This document shows, piece after piece, positions 30,898 to 37,851 of a stretch of DNA of 37,851 nt. Numbering within the stretch: the stretch's first letter is position 1; every line of letters begins with the position of its first letter. This DNA comes from Sphingomonadaceae bacterium. Its GTDB lineage: Bacteria > Pseudomonadota > Alphaproteobacteria > Sphingomonadales > Sphingomonadaceae. Location of the stretch: positions 1 to 37,851 of the forward strand of contig CANCET010000015.1 of assembly GCA_947375105.1 (NCBI GenBank). Reading direction: 5' to 3'. The notes beneath the pieces were generated by a model. The model worked only from the letters and a program-made list of their open reading frames with translations, searched no databases and was not told the DNA's origin. The translations under genes and the position numbers were made by a program.

Positions 30898-31584
30898 ATG
30901 ACGATGATCCGCCCCCCTGCCCGCCGCCCGCTTTCCAGCCGGCTTTCCGCCTCCCGGTTTCTGGTTGCCGCTGCGCTGATCGCGCTCGGCCTGCACCAGG
31001 CTCCCGCCATCGCGGGGGCAAAGGAAACCGCGCCTGCGGTGAACCCGCAAATCGAGCAGGCTGTCGCTGCCTTGCGCGCGATTTCCACCTTGCAGGCCGA
31101 TTTCGTCCAGACCGACCGCAACGGCCAGCGCCTTTCGGGCGTGCTGACATTGCAGCGCCCCGGCAAGATCCGCTTCCAGTACCAGCCGGGCGTTCCGCTG
31201 CTGATCGTCTCGGACGGATCGGCACTGACGATGATCGACTACGAAGTGCGCCAGGTGCAGCGCTGGCCGATTCGCAACAGCCCATTGGGCGCGCTGCTCG
31301 ATCCGAACAAGGACGTGGCGCGCTACGCCACGCTCAATCCCACCGGCAATGCCGACGTGGTCAGCATGGATGTTCACGATCCGCGCCATCCGGAATACGG
31401 TTCGATCACCATGATCATGCTGAAGAAGCCCAGTGCGCCGGGTGGGCTCGAACTGAACAGCTGGGTCGCACTTGATTCGCAGAACCGGCGGACCACGGTG
31501 CGGCTTTCGAATCAGCGCTACGGCTTGGCGCTGCCGTCGAATATCTTCCGCTGGAATGATCCGCGCGGGACTGGTCGCAAGTAG
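30898..31584 (+). CDS. lolA: Outer-membrane lipoprotein carrier protein LolA family
   Basis: A 228-residue periplasmic chaperone that carries lipoproteins from the LolCDE complex to the outer membrane. A basic N-region and hydrophobic core (FLVAAALIALGLHQAPAIA) form the signal peptide, with cleavage near residue 40. The mature part has the LolA pattern: AVAALRAISTLQADFVQTD, LSGVLTLQRPGKIRFQY and LLIVSDGSALTMIDYE, strands of the lipid-binding half-barrel, and the long C-terminal strands. An ATG at 30904 is an alternative start, better placed to the GGGG/AGGG purine run. A strong hairpin follows the stop. Confidence 0.9.
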   Translation: MTMIRPPARRPLSSRLSASRFLVAAALIALGLHQAPAIAGAKETAPAVNPQIEQAVAALRAISTLQADFVQTDRNGQRLSGVLTLQRPGKIRFQYQPGVPLLIVSDGSALTMIDYEVRQVQRWPIRNSPLGALLDPNKDVARYATLNPTGNADVVSMDVHDPRHPEYGSITMIMLKKPSAPGGLELNSWVALDSQNRRTTVRLSNQRYGLALPSNIFRWNDPRGTGRK

Positions 31585-31602
31585 GACCCGGCTTGTCGCG
31601 GC

Positions 31603-31631
31603 TGTCGCAGGCTAAATTCGATCCTGCGACA
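31603..31631 (+). terminator. Terminator hairpin after lolA
   Basis: TGTCGCAGG (31603-31611) and CCTGCGACA (31623-31631) form a perfect 9-bp stem with an 11-base loop, 19 bases after the lolA stop. It is followed by ATTTGCG rather than a full U-run, so the call is moderate. Confidence 0.7.
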
Positions 31632-31689
31632 ATTTGCGACGACTTCGCTGCTTCCCTGACATGCGCGTTCATCCGCCAGCAAGCGGCGG

Positions 31690-31830
31690 GGTCCTAAAAA
31701 GAATGGGTCAAGACGGATCCGACCGGGTTCGCCCCCCCCTGTTACCCGGTCCACAATCCCCCTTCCGCCTTGGCAGCGTGACGAACGCAGAAGGAACCCT
31801 CGGACCATGCCCCCGGTCCGAGGGTTTTTT
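31690..31830 (+). ncRNA. Candidate small RNA ending in a strong rho-independent terminator
   Basis: The 350-base gap from lolA to xth has no convincing ORF. After the lolA terminator it contains a hairpin GACCGGGT...ACCCGGTC (31721-31728/31744-31751) whose loop is a run of eight C, a C-rich single-stranded stretch (ATCCCCC), a smaller stem (GCGT-gacga-ACGC, 31777-31789) and a textbook rho-independent terminator at the end. This order, stem with exposed C-rich loop then terminator, matches alphaproteobacterial trans-acting sRNAs with anti-Shine-Dalgarno loops. The 5' end and promoter are not determined. I do not recognise a known sRNA family. Confidence 0.45.
31795..31830 (+). terminator. Rho-independent terminator in the lolA-xth gap
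   Basis: ACCCTCGGACC (31796-31806) pairs with GGTCCGAGGGT (31815-31825) around ATGCCCCC, an 11-bp perfect stem, followed immediately by T-tract TTTTT. It is the strongest intrinsic terminator in the window. lolA already has its own hairpin 190 bases upstream, so this one appears to end another transcript. Confidence 0.9.
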
Positions 31831-31937
31831 CGTGCGGACTTCGGGATTTTCCGAGAGGTGCGGTGGACGCCTTGCATATGGCTGCACTTTGGCGCGCGCC
31901 GCTTGCCGCCTTGGCCCGAGGTCCGTAAAGCGCGGGC

Positions 31938-32741
31938 ATGGCTTCCCCCACGCTTTCTGTCGCCACCTGGAACATCAACTCGGTGCGGCTGCGCATCGAT
32001 CAGGTGGAGCGGTTCCTCACCGAAACCGGGCCCGATGTGCTGTGCCTGCAGGAGATCAAGACCGCCGAGGCGCTGTTCCCGCACGAAATGTTCAAGCGGC
32101 TGGGCTATGTCCACCGCGCGGTGCATGGGCAGAAGGGCTACCACGGCGTCGCCACTGTCAGCCGCGTGCCGATCCGCGAGGTGGGCCGGCACGACTGGCA
32201 GGCCAATGGCGAGGCACGGCATGTGGGGGTGGAAGTACTCGGCCCCGGTGGCGGCATCATCCTCGAGAACGTCTATATCCCCGCAGGCGGCGACATCCCC
32301 GATCCTGAGGCAAACCCGAAGTTCGGCCAGAAGCTGGCGTTTCTGGACCGGATGACGCGCTGGGCCGATACGCTCGACCGGCCGACGCTGATCGTGGGGG
32401 ACTTCAACATCGCCCCGCTCGATTGCGATGTTTATGATCACAAGGCGCTGCTGAAGGTGGTGAGCCATACGCCGCGCGAAGTGGCGGCGCTGGGCGCGTT
32501 CGGCGATGCACACGGCTGGGTCGATCTGGGGCGCAAGCACATCCCTGCGCCTGAACGCAACTATTCGTGGTGGTCGTACCGCTCGTTCTGGCGCGACAAG
32601 GATCAGGGGCGTCGGCTCGATCATATGTGGGCCTCGCCCGAGCTGGCCGCCCAATCGGTTTCGCACCGCATCGTGGAGGCGACGCGGCGCTGGGATCAGC
32701 CTTCGGACCACGTGCCGCTGGTGACGGAGTTCGCGCTTTGA
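31938..32741 (+). CDS. xth: Exodeoxyribonuclease III
   Basis: A 267-residue AP endonuclease and 3'-5' exonuclease of base-excision repair. All EEP-superfamily active-site motifs are visible: ATWNINSVRLR (Asn12), CLQEIK (Glu39), the YIPAGGD region, LIVGDFNIAP, RRLDHMW and the C-terminal SDHVPL (His of the Asp-His pair). Length is typical. The ATG at 31938 has only a weak purine run upstream. Its TGA overlaps the predicted TTG start of ribA (TTGA, 32738-32741). Confidence 0.96.
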   Translation: MASPTLSVATWNINSVRLRIDQVERFLTETGPDVLCLQEIKTAEALFPHEMFKRLGYVHRAVHGQKGYHGVATVSRVPIREVGRHDWQANGEARHVGVEVLGPGGGIILENVYIPAGGDIPDPEANPKFGQKLAFLDRMTRWADTLDRPTLIVGDFNIAPLDCDVYDHKALLKVVSHTPREVAALGAFGDAHGWVDLGRKHIPAPERNYSWWSYRSFWRDKDQGRRLDHMWASPELAAQSVSHRIVEATRRWDQPSDHVPLVTEFAL

Positions 32742-33820
32742 GCGGATGCACCCGCGCTGTGGCGCTGGCGCTCGATGCGCTGCGCCATGGCTGGGCGATC
32801 CGTGTCGAAGGCGAGGACGGTGCGCTCGATCTGCTGCCCGCCGAGACCGCGTTCGCGCAGCCGGGGCTTTATGCTGCGCGCCTGCTCATATCCCACGCGC
32901 GCGCCGCAACGCTGAAACTTGCCAACCAGCGCGATGCCGCCGAACCGCATATGCCGGTGATGATCCATGGAGCGGAGCCGTTCTCGCTCCACGCCGCGCG
33001 CACATTGGCCGATCCGGCGCTCGATCTGGCCGAGCCGATGCGCGGGCCGTTTCGCGCCGATCCCTCCAAGGCGCAAGCCGCTGCCGTGGCCGCGATGGAA
33101 CTGGCGCGGCTTGCGGGGATCCTGCCCGCGTTCATGGTAGCGACCGGCGTGGAGCCGGCGGCGGTGGTAACGCCTGCCAACCTTGCCGCCTTCAAGGACC
33201 CGCTCGAGCTCACCATTCAGGCGCGGGCGCGGTTGCCAGTGGACGCGTGCGAACATGCCGAGATCATCGCCTTCCGCGCGCGCGACGACTTGCGTGAACA
33301 TGTCGCGCTGGTGATCGGCACGCAATCGGGCGACCATGTGCCCTTGGTGCGGCTGCACAGCGAATGCCTGACGGGCGATGTGCTGGGCAGCCTGAAATGC
33401 GATTGCGGGCCGCAGCTGGATGCGGCGCTGGCGCGCATGACAGACGAAGCCAACGCAGACGGCCCGAATGGTGGAGGCTGGGGACTGCTGCTGTACCTCC
33501 GGCAGGAAGGTCGCGGGATCGGCCTGATCAACAAACTGCGCGCCTATGAATTGCAGGACCAGGGCTTTGACACGGTGGACGCGAACGAGCGGCTGGGCCT
33601 GCCGAACGAAGCGCGTGATTTTCCGGTAGCAGCGCGGATGCTCGACTTGCTGGGCGTGCCGGCGGTGCGGCTGCTGACCAACAATCCGGCCAAGGTGGCG
33701 GCGCTGGAAGCGGTGGGCGTGACCGTGACAGAGCGCGTGGCGCACCAACTGCCGGCCAATCCGCACAACGCCCGCTATCTCGATACAAAGCGCGACCGGA
33801 CAGGACACCTGCTGCGATAG
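32738..33820 (+). CDS. ribA: GTP cyclohydrolase II with an extra N-terminal domain
   Basis: A 360-residue protein that catalyses the first step of riboflavin synthesis. The C-terminal ~200 residues form the GTP cyclohydrolase II domain: HSECLTGDVLGSLKCDCG with zinc ligands Cys210, Cys221 and Cys223, and RQEGRGIGLINKLRAYELQD. The N-terminal ~165 residues begin ALDALRHGWAIRVEGEDG and look like a remnant of a RibB (DHBP synthase)-like domain, but the DDxxRExExDL active-site motif is not seen, so DHBP synthase activity is unlikely. The start is a TTG overlapping the xth stop; GTG at 32759 is an alternative. A separate RibB must be elsewhere. Confidence 0.9.
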   Translation: MSGCTRAVALALDALRHGWAIRVEGEDGALDLLPAETAFAQPGLYAARLLISHARAATLKLANQRDAAEPHMPVMIHGAEPFSLHAARTLADPALDLAEPMRGPFRADPSKAQAAAVAAMELARLAGILPAFMVATGVEPAAVVTPANLAAFKDPLELTIQARARLPVDACEHAEIIAFRARDDLREHVALVIGTQSGDHVPLVRLHSECLTGDVLGSLKCDCGPQLDAALARMTDEANADGPNGGGWGLLLYLRQEGRGIGLINKLRAYELQDQGFDTVDANERLGLPNEARDFPVAARMLDLLGVPAVRLLTNNPAKVAALEAVGVTVTERVAHQLPANPHNARYLDTKRDRTGHLLR

Positions 33821-33849
33821 TCAGGGACAGCCCTGTTCATGCATTCCGC

Positions 33850-34293
33850 TCAGAGATCGCCGCGCTCCAGTTCGAGGAGTTCGGGCGGCAGGCGCAGAGT
33901 GCGCGAGGCGAGGCGGGTTTCGAGCAGCAGCAGCACCAGCGCCCCCATCAGCAGCGCAATGGCCAGCACGAACGTGGCCGCCGTCACCAGCCGCAGATCG
34001 GTTCCCGCGAGTTCGCTGAGGAACAGCGCGGCGACCGTGGTGCCAATGGCAAGTCCGCTCATCACCAGGCACAGCAGCGCGCGGCCAATATGCGCAATGC
34101 GCTGGTCGATGATGCGCATTTCGACCACGACCACATCGTGCTCGCTGCCCTCGGTGCCGGGATGAAGCGTCTGCAGGTGGCGCGAGCGATCAACCATCCG
34201 CGCGAGCCGGTTCGTCAGGATGTTCATGATGTTGCCGATGGCTACGAGCACGAAAACCGGCGCCAGAGCGAGTTGGATGGTCTGCGCGATCAT
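33850..34293 (-). CDS. DUF2721 family membrane protein
   Basis: A 147-residue protein starting at MIAQTIQLALAPVFVLVAIG. The first helix and the following NIMNILTNRLARMVDRSRHL are the hallmark of DUF2721, a family of unknown function. Two more helices lie at about residues 77-100 and 107-128. The frame is open 66 codons upstream but overlaps manA, and the ATG 10 bases after manA's stop is preferred. It is the last gene of the manC-manA operon; its contribution to that pathway is not known. Confidence 0.82.
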   Translation of the reverse strand: MIAQTIQLALAPVFVLVAIGNIMNILTNRLARMVDRSRHLQTLHPGTEGSEHDVVVVEMRIIDQRIAHIGRALLCLVMSGLAIGTTVAALFLSELAGTDLRLVTAATFVLAIALLMGALVLLLLETRLASRTLRLPPELLELERGDL

Positions 34294-34303
34294 CGTGGGA
34301 TGT

Positions 34304-35122
34304 TCAGGCAGCACGGACAAGAATGCTTTGGCTTTCCGGTGCAAACGTGATGGCCGCGGCGGACGGCGCGGAGGCGCATTCCCCGACGCGAACCCGATCT
34401 CCGGCCAGTTCGACTTCGCCCCGGCGCGGGAGCACGAGCATCGGGCCATCGTACTCAGCGAGCAGGGCCGCATCGGGCACGCCATCGACACGGTGCGCGG
34501 TGAAATAGCGCCCGCGCGCGAGTTCTACCGTACCATTGGGCGGCAAATGGCGATGCAGCGCGGCGGCATAGGGCTCGCCCTTGGCCACGGCGATGCCCTT
34601 GTCGAGATGGAGCGGGCGCGGACGGCCATAATCGTAGAGGCGGTACGTGATATCGGAGTTCTGCTGGATTTCGATCAGGCTCACCCCGGCGCCGATCGCG
34701 TGGACGGTGCCTGCCGGGATGTAGAAGAAATCGCCCGCCTGCGCCGGGTGCCATTCAAGCAGGCGCTCGATGCTGCCATCGAGCGCGGCGGCGCGCATGG
34801 CCTCGGCGCTGATCGGAGCCTTGAAGCCGATGCCGAGTGCGGCGCCCGGCTCCGCATCGATCACCAGCCAGCATTCCTCCTTGCCCCCAAGTCCTTCATT
34901 CGCGCCGTATTCGCCGAAGTGCCTCGCCTGCGCGTCGTCCGGGTGGACCTGGACCGAGAGCTTCTCACTGGTGAAGATGTATTTGACGAGGAGGGAATAG
35001 ACGTCCTCGACCGGCTCGAACCAGATTTCGCCGATCCGCTTGCCAAAAGGCGCGACAAACGGCGCCGGAAGCTGATCGCGGCCCCACGGCTTTTCAACAG
35101 TGCGGACCGCGAGTGTGCTCAC
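34304..35122 (-). CDS. manA: Mannose-6-phosphate isomerase, class I
   Basis: A 272-residue cupin-type zinc isomerase that interconverts fructose-6-phosphate and mannose-6-phosphate. The zinc ligands are visible as Gln58 and His60 (SVQVHPDD), Glu83 (GKEECW) and His141 (AGTVHAIG). The start is a GTG that overlaps the upstream manC stop by four bases (GTGA). With manC it supplies GDP-mannose for surface polysaccharides. It is a short bacterial class-I PMI, without the extra helical domain of the eukaryotic enzymes. Confidence 0.92.
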   Translation of the reverse strand: MSTLAVRTVEKPWGRDQLPAPFVAPFGKRIGEIWFEPVEDVYSLLVKYIFTSEKLSVQVHPDDAQARHFGEYGANEGLGGKEECWLVIDAEPGAALGIGFKAPISAEAMRAAALDGSIERLLEWHPAQAGDFFYIPAGTVHAIGAGVSLIEIQQNSDITYRLYDYGRPRPLHLDKGIAVAKGEPYAAALHRHLPPNGTVELARGRYFTAHRVDGVPDAALLAEYDGPMLVLPRRGEVELAGDRVRVGECASAPSAAAITFAPESQSILVRAA

Positions 35123-36159
35123 TGATTCACGGCTCCCGCCAGTTTGCCGACCTTTTGCGCGCCTTCGCGGGTGCAGACGAGCACTTCATCGCGATCGACC
35201 ACGACGATGAGATCGCGCGCGCCGATGACCGAGACGCGCGGGCCGTCGCTTTCAACGAGAACGCCCGTGCAATCGACAAGTTCCGCAGGCCCGCGCGATG
35301 CGTTGCCATCGCCGTCGCAGTCGAGCGCTTCGTGGAGGGCCTGCCAGTTGCCGATATCGGACCACGCCATCGCGGCGGGAACCATCGCGGCGCGGGCGGT
35401 GTTTTCCATGACGGCGTAATCGACTGATTCGCCTTCGATCCGGGCGAACGCGGCTGCATCGGGATGGAAGCGCGTGCCGTCTTCCCGGCCGCCTGCCACG
35501 GCAGCGTGCACGGCTTCGAGGAGCGCCGGGCGGTGCGCGGCGAGTTCATCGAGGAACGTTCCGGCGCGAAACGCGAAGATGCCGCCGTTCCAGGCATAGC
35601 CCCCATCGGCGAGGAAGCCGAGGGCGCGGGCAAGATCAGGCTTTTCAACGAACTGCGCCACGGCAAAGCCGCCCGAGCCGGGGATCGCATCGCCGCGCTT
35701 GAGATAGCCGAAGCCGGTTTCGGGCGCGGTGGCGGCGATGCCGAACGAGACGAGCCAGCCGCCGCGCGCAAGGGCCGCCGCTTCGCGCGCCGCGGCCTGA
35801 AACGCGGCGACATCGCCAATGTGGTGGTCGCTCGGGCAAACGAGCATCACAGCGTCTTCCGGCAAGCGCAGCGCGGCAAGCGCGATGGCGGCGGCGGTGT
35901 TCTTGCCTTCGGGCTCCACGATCACGGAACTGCGGGCGGGATCGGGCAGCTGCGCCTCGACATGGGCGAGATGCGCCGCGCCGGTGACGACGACCGGCGC
36001 GCCGAAACCGGCTTCGGCCGGGCAGCGCAGCACGGTCGCCTCAAACAGCGTGGAATCGCCGACCAGCGGGAGGAAGGGCTTGGGACACGTCTTGCGCGAA
36101 CGCGGCCACAAGCGGGTGCCGCTGCCGCCGCACAGCACAACGGGAATGATCTCGTTCAT
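35119..36159 (-). CDS. manC: Mannose-1-phosphate guanylyltransferase
   Basis: A 346-residue nucleotidyltransferase that makes GDP-mannose from GTP and mannose-1-phosphate. The N-terminal LCGGSGTRLWPRSRKTCPKPF is the GTP-binding signature, and FVEKPD and WNGGIFAFRA are the sugar-site motifs. It lacks the C-terminal isomerase domain found in bifunctional ManC/AlgA; the isomerase is the separate downstream manA. An AGGATC ribosome-binding site lies 7 bases before the ATG. A phosphomannomutase, needed between the two steps, is not in the window. Confidence 0.94.
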   Translation of the reverse strand: MNEIIPVVLCGGSGTRLWPRSRKTCPKPFLPLVGDSTLFEATVLRCPAEAGFGAPVVVTGAAHLAHVEAQLPDPARSSVIVEPEGKNTAAAIALAALRLPEDAVMLVCPSDHHIGDVAAFQAAAREAAALARGGWLVSFGIAATAPETGFGYLKRGDAIPGSGGFAVAQFVEKPDLARALGFLADGGYAWNGGIFAFRAGTFLDELAAHRPALLEAVHAAVAGGREDGTRFHPDAAAFARIEGESVDYAVMENTARAAMVPAAMAWSDIGNWQALHEALDCDGDGNASRGPAELVDCTGVLVESDGPRVSVIGARDLIVVVDRDEVLVCTREGAQKVGKLAGAVNQ

Positions 36160-36228
36160 TGGGATCCTATTCTGAGCCTTGTCGGCGGTAGTCTAGGTGT
36201 ATTGCACTGACACTGCATTAAGGATCGA

Positions 36229-36975
36229 TTATGGCGCGAACCAGCGCTGTTGCCAGCCGAATTCTGAGACAATCGGATTCCCGGCACGGTCGGTCGCGGG
36301 GCGGAAGCGGAAGCGCTGGGTGGCGAGACGGCAGGTTATCGCATCGGCTTCGGCGTCGGGGCTGGGCTGGTGGATGCGACAAGCCGAAACGCGGCCGTCG
36401 GTATCGACGGTGAGCACGACGATCACGCTGGTGCCGATGCGCTGCTCGCGGGTGCTGGCGGGATAATCGCGTGTGGCGGTGATATCGCCAGCGATCTTGA
36501 CCGCGCGGCTCGCGCCGGAACCCGCGCCATCGCCATTGCCGCCGCTGCCTGTACCCGAACCTGAAGTGCCGCCGCCAGTACCCGCGCCCGCGCTGGTGGC
36601 GCCCGATTTCGAGGCGTCGCCGGTTGCGGCGACCGGGGCAGCGGTCATCGCCTTGTTGGGGATGCGCGCGGGCGGCGCTGCCACCGGCTTGGGCTTGGCG
36701 CGCTTGGCCGCCGCGCCTTCTGCACCGGCAGGCTCCGGTGTGGGCACCGGGCTGGCTGGCGGAGGCGGCGGCGGGGGCGGCGAATCAAGCGGGACGGAGT
36801 AGGCGGCGGTGGCGGCGTCCCGGATCAGCGTGATCGCGCCGCTGGCGAGGCCGGTGAAGATCGCAAATCCGAGGCCGACATGGAGCACCGCGACCGCCAG
36901 CAGCAGCCACAGACGCGTGCGGCGGCTTAGCGCGGGGCGTTCGCTGAAGCGTGTGGTGGCAGGTACGGTCGTCAC
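36229..36975 (-). CDS. tonB: Energy transducer TonB-like protein
   Basis: A 248-residue inner-membrane-anchored protein that couples proton-motive force to outer-membrane receptors. The N-terminal helix is at about residues 22-42 and includes His32, as the TonB/ExbB contact helix does. A proline run (SPPPPPPPPASPVP) and a Lys/Pro-rich stretch span the periplasm, followed by a Gly/Ser-rich stretch (TGGGTSGSGTGSGG) and the C-terminal beta domain (REQRIGTSVIVVLTVDTDGR, then TCRLATQRFRFRPATD). The start is a GTG at 36975; the frame goes on through fdhD antisense and is not used. ExbB and ExbD are not adjacent. fdhD ends 38 bases upstream and could share the transcript. Confidence 0.85.
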   Translation of the reverse strand: MTTVPATTRFSERPALSRRTRLWLLLAVAVLHVGLGFAIFTGLASGAITLIRDAATAAYSVPLDSPPPPPPPPASPVPTPEPAGAEGAAAKRAKPKPVAAPPARIPNKAMTAAPVAATGDASKSGATSAGAGTGGGTSGSGTGSGGNGDGAGSGASRAVKIAGDITATRDYPASTREQRIGTSVIVVLTVDTDGRVSACRIHQPSPDAEADAITCRLATQRFRFRPATDRAGNPIVSEFGWQQRWFAP

Positions 36976-37013
36976 TCCGCGAGCTTTAGAGCAAGCGCGG
37001 GAAAACCGGAATC

Positions 37014-37811
37014 CTATCCCGCGAGGAAGCTGTCTTCGCGCGCGAGCGAGACGAGGCGCAGGCCATGCGCAGCGGCCTGCTGCGCGGCGAGCGTGGACGC
37101 GGCGGAGATCGTCACCAGTAGCGGGCATCCGGCAATGATGGCCTTCTGCACCAGTTCGAAGCTGCACCGGGCAGTGAGGACAATGAAGCCCTCCCCTGCC
37201 CCCAGCCCAGCCTGCGCCATCGCGCCGAGCAGCTTGTCGAGCGCGTTGTGGCGGCCGACATCCTCGCGCACCAGCCGCACCGCGCCATCGGGGGTGCAGA
37301 AGGCGGCGGCGTGGACGGCGCGGGTGGCGCGGCCCAGCGGCTGCAGATCAGGGAGCGCGCTGACGGCGGCGAAGATCGCGGCATCAGCAACATCAAGCCG
37401 CGCCGTAACGGGCGGCAGCGGGCGCAAAACCTGTTCGAGGCTTTCGATACCGCAGAGGCCGCAGCTGCCCTCCGACAGGCGCAGGCGGGCCCGCTCCATC
37501 AGCGGGGCAGCATCATCGGCAGCGAGCTGGATCCGCAGCATCCAGCCGCCCGCAGGCACTTCGCTGGCCTCGGCGGTGAGGAGCTGTTCGGGTCGTGCGA
37601 TCAGCTGTTCGGAGAGGCAGAAGCCCAGCGCGAAGTCGGCAAGGTCCGCCGGGGTGGCCATCATCACCGCATAGCCGAGGCCGTTGATCTCGATCGCGAC
37701 CGGCGCCTCGACCGCGAGCAGCCGGTCGCGCGGGGCGGGCGCGCGGCCATCGGCAAAATGTTCGGAGTATGTATGCGCCCGAGCCGCTGAGTTAGCCGCT
37801 TCAGGCTGCAT
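37014..37811 (-). CDS. fdhD: Formate dehydrogenase accessory sulfurtransferase FdhD
   Basis: A 265-residue protein that hands sulfur from IscS to the molybdenum cofactor of formate dehydrogenase. The CxxC sulfur-carrying loop is Cys117-Cys120 (GSCGLCGIES), and the family motifs VREDVGRHNALDKLLG and FIVLTARCSFELVQKA are visible. It is of normal length. It starts with ATG within the last codons of another minus-strand gene (11-bp overlap, 37801-37811), likely another molybdo-enzyme gene, which is out of view. Confidence 0.94.
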   Translation of the reverse strand: MQPEAANSAARAHTYSEHFADGRAPAPRDRLLAVEAPVAIEINGLGYAVMMATPADLADFALGFCLSEQLIARPEQLLTAEASEVPAGGWMLRIQLAADDAAPLMERARLRLSEGSCGLCGIESLEQVLRPLPPVTARLDVADAAIFAAVSALPDLQPLGRATRAVHAAAFCTPDGAVRLVREDVGRHNALDKLLGAMAQAGLGAGEGFIVLTARCSFELVQKAIIAGCPLLVTISAASTLAAQQAAAHGLRLVSLAREDSFLAG

Positions 37812-37851
37812 TCGCGGCCTTTGCAGCGAGGCGCGCGAGCGCGGCGTGCGA
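37801..37851 (-). CDS. 3' end of an unidentified gene upstream of fdhD (partial)
   Basis: Read on the minus strand the last 51 bases are open in one frame and end in TGA: ...HAALARLAAKAANAA. The stop lies 11 bases inside fdhD, a normal tight operon spacing. The 16 residues are too few for a family call; genes of molybdenum cofactor synthesis or formate dehydrogenase would fit the context. Confidence 0.4.
   Translation of the reverse strand, partial: SHAALARLAAKAANAA

Noticed and set aside
36160..36228. Direct repeat CACTG-a-CACTG in the manC upstream gap as an operator
   Set aside because: The unit is only five bases and no dyad or promoter boxes support it; chance is likely.

Overview
The window is a high-GC stretch of what looks like a sphingomonad (Sphingomonadales, probably Novosphingobium-like) alphaproteobacterial chromosome. 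The inference rests on the type of gene content: an exosortase-A-associated glycosyltransferase and O-glycosylation-ligase pair, a TonB energy transducer, PhaZ, an M13 peptidase, NlpD/EnvC-like LytM protein, and the CGTCATCCCCGC...GCGGGGATGACG intergenic palindromes common in this group. I see no IS element, phage, CRISPR array, tRNA or rRNA. Most of the window is ordinary core genome; the accessory-looking part is the left end.

Left end (1-5.8 kb): the 3' part of a PQQ-type beta-propeller dehydrogenase, then a divergent cytochrome P450 island. On the minus strand a carboxymuconolactone-decarboxylase/AhpD-like protein is followed by P450 A. On the plus strand P450 B is followed by a small dimeric alpha/beta-barrel (ABM-like) protein and a SnoaL/NTF2-like protein. 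All three internal junctions are 4-bp ATGA overlaps, so this is one tightly coupled, divergently transcribed oxidative module with no ferredoxin, reductase or regulator in view. It is the best candidate for an undescribed pathway.

5.8-16.7 kb: core genes: a DUF2892 small membrane protein, serS with a LytM-domain protein fused by TGATG overlap, a DUF1761-like membrane protein with an unknown conserved protein, rimO, and the gltBD glutamate synthase operon. The intergenic region after rimO is packed with palindromic repeats.

16.9-28.7 kb: an uncharacterised 500-aa membrane protein, an exosortase-A-type glycosyltransferase (with an in-frame 12-bp tandem repeat), divergent from a small membrane ORF and an O-glycosylation ligase; a MaoC hydratase, a two-helix membrane protein, PhaZ PHB depolymerase, an ABC exporter whose stop codon lies inside a five-copy 14-bp tandem repeat, an M13 metallopeptidase and uppP.

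28.7-37.9 kb: phhA (its stop codon shares a CTAG with that of uppP), ppk2, rpmG, lolA, a structured intergenic region with two hairpin terminators that suggests a small RNA, xth overlapping ribA, a manC-manA-DUF2721 operon, tonB, fdhD, and the last codons of one more gene at the right edge.
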